Below are positions 51,080-59,961 of a stretch of 64,000 bases of DNA, in pieces. The translations under genes were made by a program, and so were the position numbers. The DNA comes from an uncultured Lachnospiraceae bacterium. GTDB lineage: Bacteria; Bacillota; Clostridia; Lachnospirales; Lachnospiraceae. The stretch covers positions 81,593 to 145,592 of the forward strand of contig CAJUQJ010000008.1 in assembly GCA_910588215.1 (NCBI GenBank), written 5' to 3'. A model generated the notes under the pieces. That model worked only from the letters and a program-made list of their open reading frames with translations, was not told the origin of the DNA and did no database searches. Within the stretch, counting starts at the first letter, position 1. Every line of letters starts with the position of its first letter.

Positions 51080-52654
51080 TCAATCACTGTCCGACGTCTC
51101 CTCTTCCTCTGACGTTTCCCCATCCCCGGGCTCTTCCTCGTCTATATATTCCTCGGGCAGCTCTTCCGGGACATCGATATACTGTTCACTGTACTCTCCT
51201 CCGGTCACTTGCGCCATGATCTTTTCTGACAGCGTCTTCAGGGCATTGTTGGCGTCCTCCCCGCCCCAGATCCTGGCAAAGGCAATTTCCAGTTCTACCC
51301 AGAAATTACTTGTTTCCACCATCTTAGGCATCGGTATGGAATACTTGTACTCCTGCCAGAAAGCTTCTCTGTCCGCATCCTCATAGGTATCTCCAGCATC
51401 ACTGGCCGGCAGCTTACCTGTCCTTGCACAAAGCATCTCGGAGGCATACTGCGTCAAATACACCGCAAAATCGTTGGCCATCTCTTTCTTGACGGAATAG
51501 CCATTGACTACAACACACTGCGTTACGGATAAAGACGCCGACTGCAGATCCTCACTCACATTCGGCAGCATGGAGACTCCATACTCATAGGCAAATTCCC
51601 CGTTCGCCTTTGCCTCTTCGATCTTGGTCAGTGCGTCGGATGTGGCCACGGTATACACGATCTTGCCATCCATGAAATCCTGCAGCACACCGTCATAGCT
51701 GATCTCCTTCGTGTCGATCGAGAAGAATTGATTCAGATCCTGGTAAACCCGCATACACTTGATGGCATCTTCATTATAAATATGAATCGAGTCCGCCCGG
51801 TCACCGTTGACGCCGCCCACATCGATGGCATCGCCCACGAAGAAATAATTGTAGAAGATATCGGACACATCCCATTTAAAGACGGCTTCCACCTGCTCCG
51901 GCGCGTCATACACATACGCGAAGGTAAGAATATCGTCTATGGTATCAGGCAGCGTCTGCTCCACTCTGTCAGCGACTGCCTGTTCTGAAATCCCGGATAC
52001 GTTCTCACCACTTTCCGCACCGTCATCGGCCTGCTCTGTTTCTTCTTCCGGCCCCTGTCCCTCATCGATCTGCTGCTGTGCTTCCTCGGCCGCTGCCGCA
52101 TCCTGCTCCGCTTCCAGCTGCCCTCTGGCCCAATCCTCCAGATAAGTCCGGTTATACAAAAAGCAGCTGGTCTCAAAATAGAACGGATAGGCAATCTGCT
52201 TGTCACCGTAGGTCACCGCATGAACAGCCGTCTCCGGGAACCACTGCTCCATGGGAAGCGCGCCCTTTGGCAGTCTGACCTCCGACGCAAGCCCCGCCAG
52301 ATACGCCTTCTCCAGAGAATCATTGCTGACAATATACAGATCCGGTACTTCCTCTGTATGCAGAGACGCCTGGTTAACGGTTTCCAGATATTCCCGCCCC
52401 GATGTATAGACCGGCATCACTCGCACTTCATCCTGATATTCACTGTATGCCACCGCCACACTGTTTAGGTAATCGGTCAACGCCTCATCCGTATACCACA
52501 GATAGAGCGTCTCCCGATGTCCAAACAGAGAATCATCCTCAACCTCCACTTCCTCATTCTGCCGGATCGACAGCCCAAAATGCCCTGTCGCATATACTCC
52601 GCCGGCACAGAGTGCAATGATCAGAATCGTGATCAATCTTTTTCTCAAAATCAC
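51080..52654 (-). CDS. Orphan extracellular solute-binding protein (family 1-like)
   Basis: A 524-residue exported protein with an N-terminal signal anchor (about 6-25) and two lobes typical of carbohydrate-type binding proteins (LYLWYTDEALTDYLNSVAVAYSEY; PDLYIVSND; AYPFYFETSCFLYNRTYL; DGKIVYTVATSDALTKI). A low-complexity Gln/Glu/Ala-rich acidic insertion lies at about 180-222, and the C-terminal tail is acidic (about 495-524). No ABC permease or ATPase is adjacent. The start is a GTG at 52654 with AAGGAGATA. It lies 37 bases downstream of argD. Ligand unknown. Confidence 0.8.
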   Translation of the reverse strand: MILRKRLITILIIALCAGGVYATGHFGLSIRQNEEVEVEDDSLFGHRETLYLWYTDEALTDYLNSVAVAYSEYQDEVRVMPVYTSGREYLETVNQASLHTEEVPDLYIVSNDSLEKAYLAGLASEVRLPKGALPMEQWFPETAVHAVTYGDKQIAYPFYFETSCFLYNRTYLEDWARGQLEAEQDAAAAEEAQQQIDEGQGPEEETEQADDGAESGENVSGISEQAVADRVEQTLPDTIDDILTFAYVYDAPEQVEAVFKWDVSDIFYNYFFVGDAIDVGGVNGDRADSIHIYNEDAIKCMRVYQDLNQFFSIDTKEISYDGVLQDFMDGKIVYTVATSDALTKIEEAKANGEFAYEYGVSMLPNVSEDLQSASLSVTQCVVVNGYSVKKEMANDFAVYLTQYASEMLCARTGKLPASDAGDTYEDADREAFWQEYKYSIPMPKMVETSNFWVELEIAFARIWGGEDANNALKTLSEKIMAQVTGGEYSEQYIDVPEELPEEYIDEEEPGDGETSEEEETSDSD

Positions 52655-52691
52655 TTCTATCTCCTTAATTATACTATCTTCCTGCTATGCG

Positions 52692-53912
52692 CTACCGTAT
52701 CGTCTTTATCTGCAGATCATCCTGTATACTTTCCCATAGAATCTGTACCATATCATCCACATGTTCCCTGGTGATCACCAGCGGCGGTACAAACCTGATG
52801 ATATCCGATCCGGCATTGATCAGCACCAGCCCCTTGTCCATGGCCTTCTTAATGATCTCTCCCACAGGCCTGTCAAAGACAAGACCCTGCAGCAGTCCTA
52901 CGCCCCGGCGCGTCTTCACACAATCGAACTCTTCCACCAGTCTGTCAAGGCATGTCTCCAGATAAACGCCCACTTCCTGCACGTTCGCAAGTATATTCTT
53001 CTTCTCAAAAAGGTCGATCACCTTACTCACTGCCGCACAGGCTAACGGATTACCGCCATAAGTGCTGCCATGGTCACCCGCCACGAGAGAATGTGCACCC
53101 ACCTTTTCCGTCATCAGAAAAGCGCCTACCGGCACACCGCATCCAAGCGCCTTGGCCACCGTCATCACGTCCGGTCTGATGCCGTAACGCTGCCATGCAA
53201 ACATGGCGCCGGTCCGGCCCATGCCGCACTGGATCTCGTCTAACATCAGCAGGATATCCCGCTCATCGCACAGCTTCCGCACTCTGCGCATAAAGTCTTC
53301 CGTAGCCGGGTAGATACCGCCCTCCCCCTGTACCGTCTCAAAAAGGATCGCACAGGTTCTGTCCGTCACCTGCTCCAGCACGCTGTCGAAATCATTCAGA
53401 TCGGCAAAACGGATATTCCCGATCATCGGTTCGAAGGCCTCCCTGTAGTGCGGATTCCCCGTCACCGACAACGCCCCCATGGTCCTGCCATGAAAAGAAT
53501 GATGCATGGCGATGATCTCATGATCCGTCCTGCCATCTTTCAAGAAGGCATATTTCCTGGCTGTCTTCACCGCACCCTCCACAGCCTCCGCGCCGCTGTT
53601 GGTGAAAAATACCCGGTCCATGCCGGAAACTTCCTTCAGTTTTGTGGCTGCCTCGATGGCCGGCAGATTATAGTAATAATTTGAAGTATGAATGATCTTA
53701 TCGATCTGCGCCTTTAAAGCATCATTATACTCTTCATTATGATACCCCAAAGCGAACACCGCGATACCGGACACGAAATCCAGATACCGCCTGCCGTCCA
53801 TGTCATACAGATACACACCGTCCCCCTTGTCAAATACTACCTGATAACGGTTATACGTATGTAAAAGGGCTTTCTCCGCCTCGTCAATATACTGCTGCAT
53901 TGTTGTACTCAT
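52692..53912 (-). CDS. argD: ArgD, acetylornithine aminotransferase
   Basis: A 406-residue class III PLP aminotransferase. Motifs include YLDFVSGIAV, FFTNSGAEAVEGA, ILFETVQGEGGI, LLMLDEIQCGMGRTG and TVAKALGCGVPVGA (PLP lysine about 250). It converts N-acetylglutamate semialdehyde to N-acetylornithine. It lies 145 bases downstream of argB. Family members also act in lysine, ornithine or GABA metabolism; the arg neighbours settle the call. Confidence 0.95.
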   Translation of the reverse strand: MSTTMQQYIDEAEKALLHTYNRYQVVFDKGDGVYLYDMDGRRYLDFVSGIAVFALGYHNEEYNDALKAQIDKIIHTSNYYYNLPAIEAATKLKEVSGMDRVFFTNSGAEAVEGAVKTARKYAFLKDGRTDHEIIAMHHSFHGRTMGALSVTGNPHYREAFEPMIGNIRFADLNDFDSVLEQVTDRTCAILFETVQGEGGIYPATEDFMRRVRKLCDERDILLMLDEIQCGMGRTGAMFAWQRYGIRPDVMTVAKALGCGVPVGAFLMTEKVGAHSLVAGDHGSTYGGNPLACAAVSKVIDLFEKKNILANVQEVGVYLETCLDRLVEEFDCVKTRRGVGLLQGLVFDRPVGEIIKKAMDKGLVLINAGSDIIRFVPPLVITREHVDDMVQILWESIQDDLQIKTIR

Positions 53913-54057
53913 TCGCTTCTTCCTCTTCTACGCTCTATGCGCTTGTCTTTTCCGCATCTTTGCCGCTCTCTTTGCCTTACCTGCTGCTCCGGTATCTTTC
54001 TCTGCCAGGTCGGATACCGGTCCTTCCTGTCCTGCTGTTCCTTCTGCCTGCAGCCGG

Positions 54058-54945
54058 CTATACCGCATCCTCATCTGAGATGATGGCTGTCCCGATCCCC
54101 TGGTTGGTAAAGATCTCCAGCAGCAGACAGTGGGCGATGCGTCCGTCCAGAATATGGACTCTGTTAACCCCCTCCTTGATGGCATCCGTGCAGTTACTCA
54201 GCTTCGGCAGCATACCGCCGCCGATACAGCCGCTGCCGATCAACTCATCCGCCTGCGATGCCGTCAGCCTGGATATAAAGCTGCTCTTATCGTTGATATC
54301 CCGGTAAAGCCCTTCTATATCTGTCAGGAAGACCAGCTTGTCCGCCCCCACCGCCTTGGCAATAGCACAGGCCGCATCATCCGCATTGATATTGTAAGTC
54401 ATAAACTCCATGTCCAGTCCAATGGGCGCCACAATAGGCAGAAAATCCTTCTCCAGCAAGTCGTAGAGCACTTTCGGATCCACACCGCAGATCTCGCCCA
54501 CATACCCGATGTCCTCCCCGTCCGGACACTTCTTCGTACACTGCAAAAGCCCTGCGTCCTTGCCGCTGATCCCTACGGCCCTGACACCCAGCTCCTCCAC
54601 CATCCGCACCAGATTCTTGTTGACTTTGTTCAGGACCATCTCAGCGATCTCCATGGTCTCCTCGTCAGTCACCCGCAGCCCGTTCACGAACCGCGCTTCC
54701 TTGCCGACCTTGCCCACCCAGCGGCTGATCTCCTTACCGCCGCCGTGCACGATGATCGGTTTAAACCCTACCAGCTTTAACAGCGTAACGTCTTTAATGA
54801 CATTCCGCTGCAGTTCCTCGTCACTCATGGCGCTGCCGCCATACTTTACCACAATAATCTTGCGGTTAAACTTCTGAATATAAGGAAGCGCTTCGATCAG
54901 TACCTCTGCTTTCCCCAGTATCTTATCCATTTCCTTTTGTTCCAT
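54058..54945 (-). CDS. argB: ArgB, acetylglutamate kinase
   Basis: A 295-residue amino-acid kinase. Motifs include IVVKYGGSAM, IVHGGGKEIS, NINADDAACAIAKAVGADKLVFLTDIEGL and SGCIGGGMLPKLSNC. It phosphorylates N-acetylglutamate, and the N-terminal helix (PYIQKFNRK) suggests the hexameric, arginine-sensitive type. It lies 52 bases after argJ. Standard length. Confidence 0.96.
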   Translation of the reverse strand: MEQKEMDKILGKAEVLIEALPYIQKFNRKIIVVKYGGSAMSDEELQRNVIKDVTLLKLVGFKPIIVHGGGKEISRWVGKVGKEARFVNGLRVTDEETMEIAEMVLNKVNKNLVRMVEELGVRAVGISGKDAGLLQCTKKCPDGEDIGYVGEICGVDPKVLYDLLEKDFLPIVAPIGLDMEFMTYNINADDAACAIAKAVGADKLVFLTDIEGLYRDINDKSSFISRLTASQADELIGSGCIGGGMLPKLSNCTDAIKEGVNRVHILDGRIAHCLLLEIFTNQGIGTAIISDEDAV

Positions 54946-54997
54946 CTTTTTACTGTCCTTTTATATTATTTCATTTTCACGAACTTTACAGCTCACA

Positions 54998-56221
54998 TCA
55001 GCTCCTGTAATCCGCATTGATCTTCACATACTCATAGCTCAGGTCACATCCCCAGGCCGTCGCCTCGGCATCTCCCATATGCATATCCACTAGCACCGTA
55101 ACCTCCGGGGACGCCAGCACCTGCGCAGCCTCCTCCTCGCTGTACTCCACAGCAGTCCCGTCCTTGTAGATCAGGATACTCTTTTCCGCATTCTGGAAAT
55201 ACAGCTCGATCTTCTCCGGATCAAACGCTACCCCGGAATAACCCAGTGCACACAAGAATCGGCCGAAGTTGGCATCATGGCCGAAGATTGCCGCCTTACA
55301 CAGGCTGGAGCCGATCACCGACTTGCTCAAGATCCGTGCATTCTCCTTAGTATCCGCATGGATCACCCTGGTCTCAAAAAGCGCCGTCGCGCCCTCCCCG
55401 TCTCCGGCCATTTTCTTCGCCAGTGTGGTATTGATATAGTTAAGCGCCTCCCGGAACTTATCGTAATCTTCATTCTTACAGGTGATCTCCGGATTGCCTG
55501 CCAGACCGTTGGCCAGCACCACCAGCGTATCATTGGTGGAGGTATCCCCGTCTACGGAGATCATATTGAAAGTATCCACCACATCCTCCCGCAGCGCCTC
55601 CTGCAAAAGTTCCCTCGAGATAGCCGCATCCGTGGTCACAAAGGCCAGCATGGTGCACATGTTCGGATGGATCATGCCGGAACCTTTGCACATGCCGCCC
55701 ACCGTCACGATCCTGCCGCCCAACTCAATCTGCACCGCCGCCTGCTTGGACACTGTATCCGTAGTCATAATGGCTTCCGCGGCCAGCGTCCCCGCCTCCT
55801 GCGTAGCTGCCCTGGCTGCCGCCAGCTTCTCCACACCAGCTAAAAGCTTATCCACCGGAATCTGATTGCCGATCACGCCTGTTGACGCCACCAGCACCGC
55901 ATCCGGGGATATCCCCAGAAGCTGCGCCGCCTTCTCAGCGGTCTGTCTGCAACAGTCATATCCTGGCTTACCGGTACAGGCATTGGCGATACCGGAATTC
56001 ACGATCACGGCCTGCACAGCCGGAGAGTTTTCCACAATCTCCTTATCCCACAGCACCGGTGCTGCCTTCACCACATTGCTGGTAAAAACACCTGCCGCCC
56101 TGCAGGGTGTCCGGCTGTACACCATCGCCATATCCTTTCTGTTCTGATATTTGATCGCCGCCTCAATACCCGCCGCTTCAAAGCCCTGCGCCGCGGTGAC
56201 ACCGCCTTCTATAATATTCAT
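54998..56221 (-). CDS. argJ: ArgJ, bifunctional ornithine acetyltransferase/N-acetylglutamate synthase
   Basis: A 407-residue ArgJ that recycles acetyl groups between N-acetylornithine and glutamate. The autoprocessing threonine is T190 in HPNMCTMLAFVTTDA; here Cys precedes it instead of the common Ala. ASTGVIGN (about 113-119) forms the oxyanion hole. The ATG at 56221 gives MNIIEGGVTA, with AAAGGAA ten bases upstream. Promoter at 56334-56362. First gene of the argJ-argB-argD unit. Confidence 0.95.
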   Translation of the reverse strand: MNIIEGGVTAAQGFEAAGIEAAIKYQNRKDMAMVYSRTPCRAAGVFTSNVVKAAPVLWDKEIVENSPAVQAVIVNSGIANACTGKPGYDCCRQTAEKAAQLLGISPDAVLVASTGVIGNQIPVDKLLAGVEKLAAARAATQEAGTLAAEAIMTTDTVSKQAAVQIELGGRIVTVGGMCKGSGMIHPNMCTMLAFVTTDAAISRELLQEALREDVVDTFNMISVDGDTSTNDTLVVLANGLAGNPEITCKNEDYDKFREALNYINTTLAKKMAGDGEGATALFETRVIHADTKENARILSKSVIGSSLCKAAIFGHDANFGRFLCALGYSGVAFDPEKIELYFQNAEKSILIYKDGTAVEYSEEEAAQVLASPEVTVLVDMHMGDAEATAWGCDLSYEYVKINADYRS

Positions 56222-56333
56222 TGCTCTGTCGTTCCTTTCTAAATCCATTTTACATCATTTTCTTCTATCGATCCCTGCAGACTTTACAGATTTTATCATA
56301 GAGGATCCTCTGCGTTTTCACGCAGTGTTCTTT

Positions 56334-56362
56334 ATTTTAATACATTTCCCTTATATTGGAAA
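56334..56362 (-). promoter_or_regulatory. argJBD promoter
   Basis: Minus-strand TTTCCA (56362-56357), 17-base spacer, TAAAAT (56339-56334). The leader of about 110 bases has a CTGCGT-GAAA-ACGCAG hairpin and an AGAGGATCCTCT palindrome. An imperfect ArgR-like half box (TGTAT-TAAA-ATAAA) overlaps the -10. Confidence 0.45.
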
Positions 56363-56417
56363 GATTAATTTCACATATTTTGTGGCAACTATGTGTTTTA
56401 TGGCCGTCGGAATCCCT

Positions 56418-57038
56418 CTATACATCTCCCTCTGCTCCGATATCCGGAATCTCCACACTGATTTCTGTATCACCGGCCGTCTCATGCGGGTCCGGCTGGT
56501 CACCCTTCTCATCTGCTTTCTTCTCCTCCCACAGGGAGTCATATTCCTTGTGCTTCTTATTCTCGTTCATCACAGCCAAATTCTTGGCCGCTTTATAGAC
56601 TTCCATATTAAAGTCCATCAGCTTCTTCTCGTCCGAGGCGGGCACTTTATCACCGTTGGCGATCCGCCTGGCAATCTCCAGACATTTGGCTACGTCTTCC
56701 CCATACTCCTGCATAGCCTCTCCCTGTTGTTTGGCCACCTCCACATTGGCAATCCCTACCTCCATCTCGATCACCTGATCCCGCAGCTTTACATGCTCCT
56801 CGATCTGTTCCTTCACCTGATCGATCCTCTCCTGCAGTTCCTTGGCACGCTTACGATATTCCTCCGACAGCTCGATCACCACCCCGGAACCGCCGTTCCA
56901 GGCTTCCTCACCGGAACTGTATTTTAATTTCGTGTCGTTTGCTTCCTTTTCCCTGAGCAGCTTTCTCTGCCTGTCGCGCAGTACTTCCAGCTGCGCCGTG
57001 TATGCCTGCCTGGCCTCCCTGATCTTCATCGTCGCCAT
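56418..57038 (-). CDS. Coiled-coil protein of unknown function
   Basis: A 206-residue highly charged, mostly helical protein (about 1-175) with two coiled-coil stretches (KIREARQAYTAQLEVLRDRQ; EEYRKRAKELQERIDQVKEQ) and an acidic disordered tail. No signal peptide or catalytic motif seen. RBS AGGAGGGG precedes the ATG. Directly upstream a short open stretch (about 57050-57103) reads like the end of a gene (LPTPEEERYAYKK, then stop), possibly a remnant. It lies between argC and argJ but nothing suggests an arginine role. Confidence 0.6.
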   Translation of the reverse strand: MATMKIREARQAYTAQLEVLRDRQRKLLREKEANDTKLKYSSGEEAWNGGSGVVIELSEEYRKRAKELQERIDQVKEQIEEHVKLRDQVIEMEVGIANVEVAKQQGEAMQEYGEDVAKCLEIARRIANGDKVPASDEKKLMDFNMEVYKAAKNLAVMNENKKHKEYDSLWEEKKADEKGDQPDPHETAGDTEISVEIPDIGAEGDV

Positions 57039-57228
57039 CTTAACCCCTCCTATTTCTTATACGCATACCGCTCCTCTTCCGGCGTCGGCAGATTCGTATA
57101 GTCTTAACCCTTCCATCCCATTACCTATTCCCATCCATCCGCCATCCAGGAGATAATGCGCCTTTTACACATTCCCCGGAAACAATGCAGTTATTCTCAG
57201 ACACCGTACCCTGAATCTTACCATAACG

Positions 57229-57678
57229 CTATATTTTATTGAATGCCGTGATATTCTTCTCATTCAATGTAAAGTCATAGTAGTTCAGATCCTCCCGCCT
57301 TGTCCATCCGATCTGCCGCCAGAAAGCATTACCGACATCATTGGCCGTAAAAGCGATCAGCGATACTTTATTGATCTGCTCAGCCTTAAGCGCCTCCATG
57401 CAGAAAACCACCATCCGCCTGCCGATTCCCCGCATCCGGTAATCTTCCGCCACACAGACGTGATACAGACAGCCCCGCCTGCCGTCATGTCCGCACAGAA
57501 TCGCTCCCACGATCTGTCCGTCCTCCACCGCCACCACACTGCTGGACGGATTTCTGACAAGGAAACGCGCAACGCCTTCTCTGGAATCGTCCAGGCTCCT
57601 GATGGCAAATCCCTTGATGGAAAGCCACAACGCTTTCACACCCTCATAATCTTCTATTGTCATCGTTCGTATTGTCAT
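57229..57678 (-). CDS. GNAT family N-acetyltransferase
   Basis: A 149-residue acetyltransferase with the acetyl-CoA binding motif A EDYRMRGIGRRMV (R-x2-G-x-G/A) and the GNAT beta-4/5 segment (IVGAILCGHDGRRG...VCVAE). Motif B has KVSLIAFTANDVGNAFWRQIGW. Substrate unknown. Placement in an arg cluster invites an ArgA comparison, but the N-terminal amino-acid kinase domain of ArgA is absent and single-domain relatives are usually RimI-like. The ATG at 57678 lies five bases after the GGAGG of the structured repeat. Confidence 0.85.
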   Translation of the reverse strand: MTIRTMTIEDYEGVKALWLSIKGFAIRSLDDSREGVARFLVRNPSSSVVAVEDGQIVGAILCGHDGRRGCLYHVCVAEDYRMRGIGRRMVVFCMEALKAEQINKVSLIAFTANDVGNAFWRQIGWTRREDLNYYDFTLNEKNITAFNKI

Positions 57679-57776
57679 CTTTACCTCCATGCCGAAGCAG
57701 TTTTTTGCGAAGGCTGCGAGCCAAATCTCAAATTTGGCTCTGCAATCCCGAGTTTGTGGCTCCGGCACAAACTCGC
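57679..57776 (-). repeat. Structured SD-bearing repeat, full copy upstream of the GNAT gene
   Basis: Minus strand: hairpin 1 GAGTTTGTG/CACAAACTC, hairpin 2 GAGCCAAAT/ATTTGGCTC, then GCAGCCTTCGCAAAAAACTG and CTTCGGCATGGAGGTAAAG before the ATG. It aligns with 20124-20216 over about 95 bases. Confidence 0.7.
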
Positions 57777-57782
57777 AGTTGA

Positions 57783-57816
57783 AAAATCAGCACATCAGTG
57801 TGATTTTTCAACCTTT
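57783..57816. repeat. 12-base-stem hairpin between tandem repeat copies
   Basis: TTGAAAAATCA and TGATTTTTCAA (plus flanking G/C) pair across an 11-base loop. It lies exactly between the two tandem copies of the structured repeat and is not near a gene end. Confidence 0.5.
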
Positions 57817-57821
57817 TTCCT

Positions 57822-57883
57822 CCATGCCGAAGCAGTTTTTTGCGAAGGCCGCGAGCAGAATTTCAGATTCCGCTCCACACCCT
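57822..57883 (-). repeat. Structured repeat, orphan partial copy
   Basis: Minus strand: hairpin 2 GAGCGGAAT/ATTCTGCTC, then GCGGCCTTCGCAAAAAACTG and CTTCGGCATGGAGG, but no start codon follows. Relative to the neighbour copy both arms of hairpin 2 changed together, keeping pairing. Hairpin 1 is missing. Confidence 0.65.
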
Positions 57884-58054
57884 TTCCCTGCCTTTCTCGT
57901 ATTCTGCCGGTATATCACTGCACAAAGCTGCATATACTTCCCTCTTCAAAACTCTCCCATTATGACAGAGTCTGTTTTATGTCATGATGTTGTGGACAAA
58001 AGATGCCGGTACACAACATCTGCTGTCGCGTGGCAGACGCATCCGAATTTACAC

Positions 58055-58543
58055 TCAATACCCCAGTGTCCCCTCCAGTGACTCATCCTCGTCGATCCAC
58101 TGTCGCACCGGAATGATACGGTAGTCGTCTTCCGTATCCCGAATGTAGACGGTCTCGATCCCGGCATTAATGATCTGACGCTTACACATGGAACAACTGC
58201 AGGAATTCTTCACATATTCTCCCGTATCAGCCTCCACTCCCACCAGATACAATGCACTGCCGATCATCTTATCCCTGGACGCACTGATGATCGCATTCGC
58301 CTCTGCATGAACGCTGCGGCACAGCTCATACCGCTCACCCCGGGGGATCTCCATCTTGATGCGGACACATTCCCCGATATCCGTACAGTTCTTCCTGCCA
58401 CGCGGCGCTCCCACATAGCCTGTTGATATCACCTCGTCATTCTTGACGATCACCGCCCCGTAATGTCTTCTCAGACAGGTGGATCTTTGTGCCACCATCT
58501 TCGCCAGATCCAGATAATAATTTACTTTGTCTCTTCTTTGCAT
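58055..58543 (-). CDS. ComEB-like dCMP deaminase family protein
   Basis: A 162-residue zinc-dependent cytidine/deoxycytidylate deaminase with the H79-A-E81 motif and the C117-x2-C120 pair (SCSCSMCKRQIINAG). These bind the catalytic zinc. It probably makes dUMP from dCMP. In Bacillus the homologue comEB lies in the comE operon but is dispensable for competence. The gene lies 120 bases downstream of argC. Confidence 0.88.
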   Translation of the reverse strand: MQRRDKVNYYLDLAKMVAQRSTCLRRHYGAVIVKNDEVISTGYVGAPRGRKNCTDIGECVRIKMEIPRGERYELCRSVHAEANAIISASRDKMIGSALYLVGVEADTGEYVKNSCSCSMCKRQIINAGIETVYIRDTEDDYRIIPVRQWIDEDESLEGTLGY

Positions 58544-58664
58544 AGTTCCAGCTCCTTTTTTCGTCTGAATTCTACCTGAACTCTGCAGCTCCCGCTCTGA
58601 TCATTTCATTGTGATCCCCTGTTCAAACCCATGCCCTCGCATGTGTACTACCGGAAGCAAACCG

Positions 58665-59732
58665 CTATGGGAACATCGGCACCAATTCCAGGCCTTCGCT
58701 CTCCGGCAGACCAAACATCAGATTCATGTTCTGTACTGCCTGGCCTGCTGCCCCTTTCACCAGATTATCAAGCGCACCCATCATAATGATCCTGCCGGTC
58801 CGCTCATCGATCACAAAATTGATATCCACATAATTGCTACCTTCCACCCACTTCGTCTCCGGGCAGATTCCCTTTTCCAGTACACGGACAAACTTTTCCT
58901 TCGCATAATACTGCTCATACACTGCCCTGACCTCCTCGTAGGCAGGCAGTCTTTCCTGTCCGTCCGCTCCTTTTACAGGGATGAGCTTCGCGTATTCCGT
59001 TACTAGGATTCCTCTGTTCATAGGAACAAGATGAGGTGTAAAATTCAAAAGGATCTCCCGGCCTGCCGCATACCCCAGCTGCTCCTCGATCTCCGGCGTA
59101 TGTCGGTGGTTCGCCACACCGTAAGCCTTGATATTCTCATTCACTTCACAGTACAGATTCGGCACCTTGGCGCCCCGGCCGGCTCCCGATGTCCCGCTCT
59201 TAGCGTCGATGACCAGTGTATCCGGGTCAATCATGCCTTCCTTCACAAGCGGATATGCCGTCAAAATAGAGCAAGTCGTATAACAGCCCGGATTGGCTAC
59301 CAGCCTGGCCCTTTTCACATCCTCCCTGTTGACCTCGCACAGTCCATATACCGCCTCGTCTATATACTGCGGGGATCTGTGCTCTATCCCGTACCATTTC
59401 TCATAGACAGGGACACTTTTGATCCGAAAATCCGCACTCAGATCCACGATCTTCACTTTCGACAAAATAGCATCGTTCAACACGGACGCACAGAATCCCT
59501 GAGGTGTCGCCGTAAAGATAACATCTACCTGCTCCGCCAGTTCTTCCATATTATCATCCATACATACGTCGTCTACGATCTGAAACAGATTCTGATAGAC
59601 CGACGCATATTTCTGATCCACATAGCTGCGGGAGCCATACCATTTGATCTCGACTTCTTTATGCCCCATCAAAAGCCTCACCAGTTCACCGCCTGCATAT
59701 CCTGTTGCTCCTATGATTCCTGCTTTTATCAT
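58665..59732 (-). CDS. argC: ArgC, N-acetyl-gamma-glutamyl-phosphate reductase
   Basis: A 355-residue NADPH-dependent dehydrogenase. N-terminal Rossmann motif GIIGATGYAGGELVRLL (about 5-21), catalytic C150 in VANPGCYTT, and the active-site histidine region HRHTPEIEEQL. It reduces acetylglutamyl phosphate to the semialdehyde used by ArgD. The ATG at 59732 lies five bases after GGAGG of the TTCGGAATGGAGG leader. The longer in-frame extension to 59837 overlaps the promoter/operator. Confidence 0.95.
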   Translation of the reverse strand: MIKAGIIGATGYAGGELVRLLMGHKEVEIKWYGSRSYVDQKYASVYQNLFQIVDDVCMDDNMEELAEQVDVIFTATPQGFCASVLNDAILSKVKIVDLSADFRIKSVPVYEKWYGIEHRSPQYIDEAVYGLCEVNREDVKRARLVANPGCYTTCSILTAYPLVKEGMIDPDTLVIDAKSGTSGAGRGAKVPNLYCEVNENIKAYGVANHRHTPEIEEQLGYAAGREILLNFTPHLVPMNRGILVTEYAKLIPVKGADGQERLPAYEEVRAVYEQYYAKEKFVRVLEKGICPETKWVEGSNYVDINFVIDERTGRIIMMGALDNLVKGAAGQAVQNMNLMFGLPESEGLELVPMFP

Positions 59733-59754
59733 CTTTACCTCCATTCCGAAGCGC
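59733..59754 (-). repeat. SD-bearing repeat, short copy upstream of argC
   Basis: Minus strand GCGCTTCGGAATGGAGGTAA and AG directly before the ATG; same core and spacing as the other copies. Confidence 0.55.
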
Positions 59755-59773
59755 TTTGCCATTCCTATTTTCT

Positions 59774-59808
59774 TGCATAATAATACACTAAACATGTATA
59801 TTATGCAA
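59774..59808 (-). promoter_or_regulatory. argC promoter overlapped by two ArgR-type boxes
   Basis: Minus-strand TTGCAT (59808-59803), 17-base spacer, TATTAT (59785-59780). Two palindromic boxes of the TGNAT-N4-ATNCA type cover it: TGCATAATATACA (59807-59795, one base short) over the -35 and TGTATTATTATGCA (59787-59774, exact) over the -10, separated by seven bases. This is the layout expected for arginine repressor (ArgR/AhrC) control. Confidence 0.65.
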
Positions 59809-59844
59809 TATATTTTATTTTTAAACCTTACAAACACTTAGAAA

Positions 59845-59886
59845 TTCATGTTCTCACGGAATGCGCAGTTCAGCGCATTCCTGACC
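59845..59886 (+). repeat. Hairpin repeat type B, copy 2
   Basis: TTCATGTTCTCACGGAATGC... with a perfect GGAATGCGC/GCGCATTCC stem. Matches 40262-40304. Confidence 0.5.
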
Positions 59887-59923
59887 CGTGAATAATAACG
59901 AATATAATCAATCAAAGGCCCCG

Positions 59924-59961
59924 CTGCAAGCAGCCACCCGGCTCCTTGCTGGCGGGAATAA
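59924..59961 (-). repeat. Hairpin repeat type C, copy 2
   Basis: On the minus strand TTATTCCCGCCAGCAAGGAG..., with AGCC-GGGT-GGCT loop and GCAAG/CTTGC and CCGC/GCGG outer pairing. Matches 40813-40850. Confidence 0.55.

Noticed and set aside
57229..57678. GNAT gene as ArgA (N-acetylglutamate synthase)
   Set aside because: Lies within the arg region but lacks an amino-acid kinase domain and shows only generic GNAT motifs; argJ already supplies the acetylation step.
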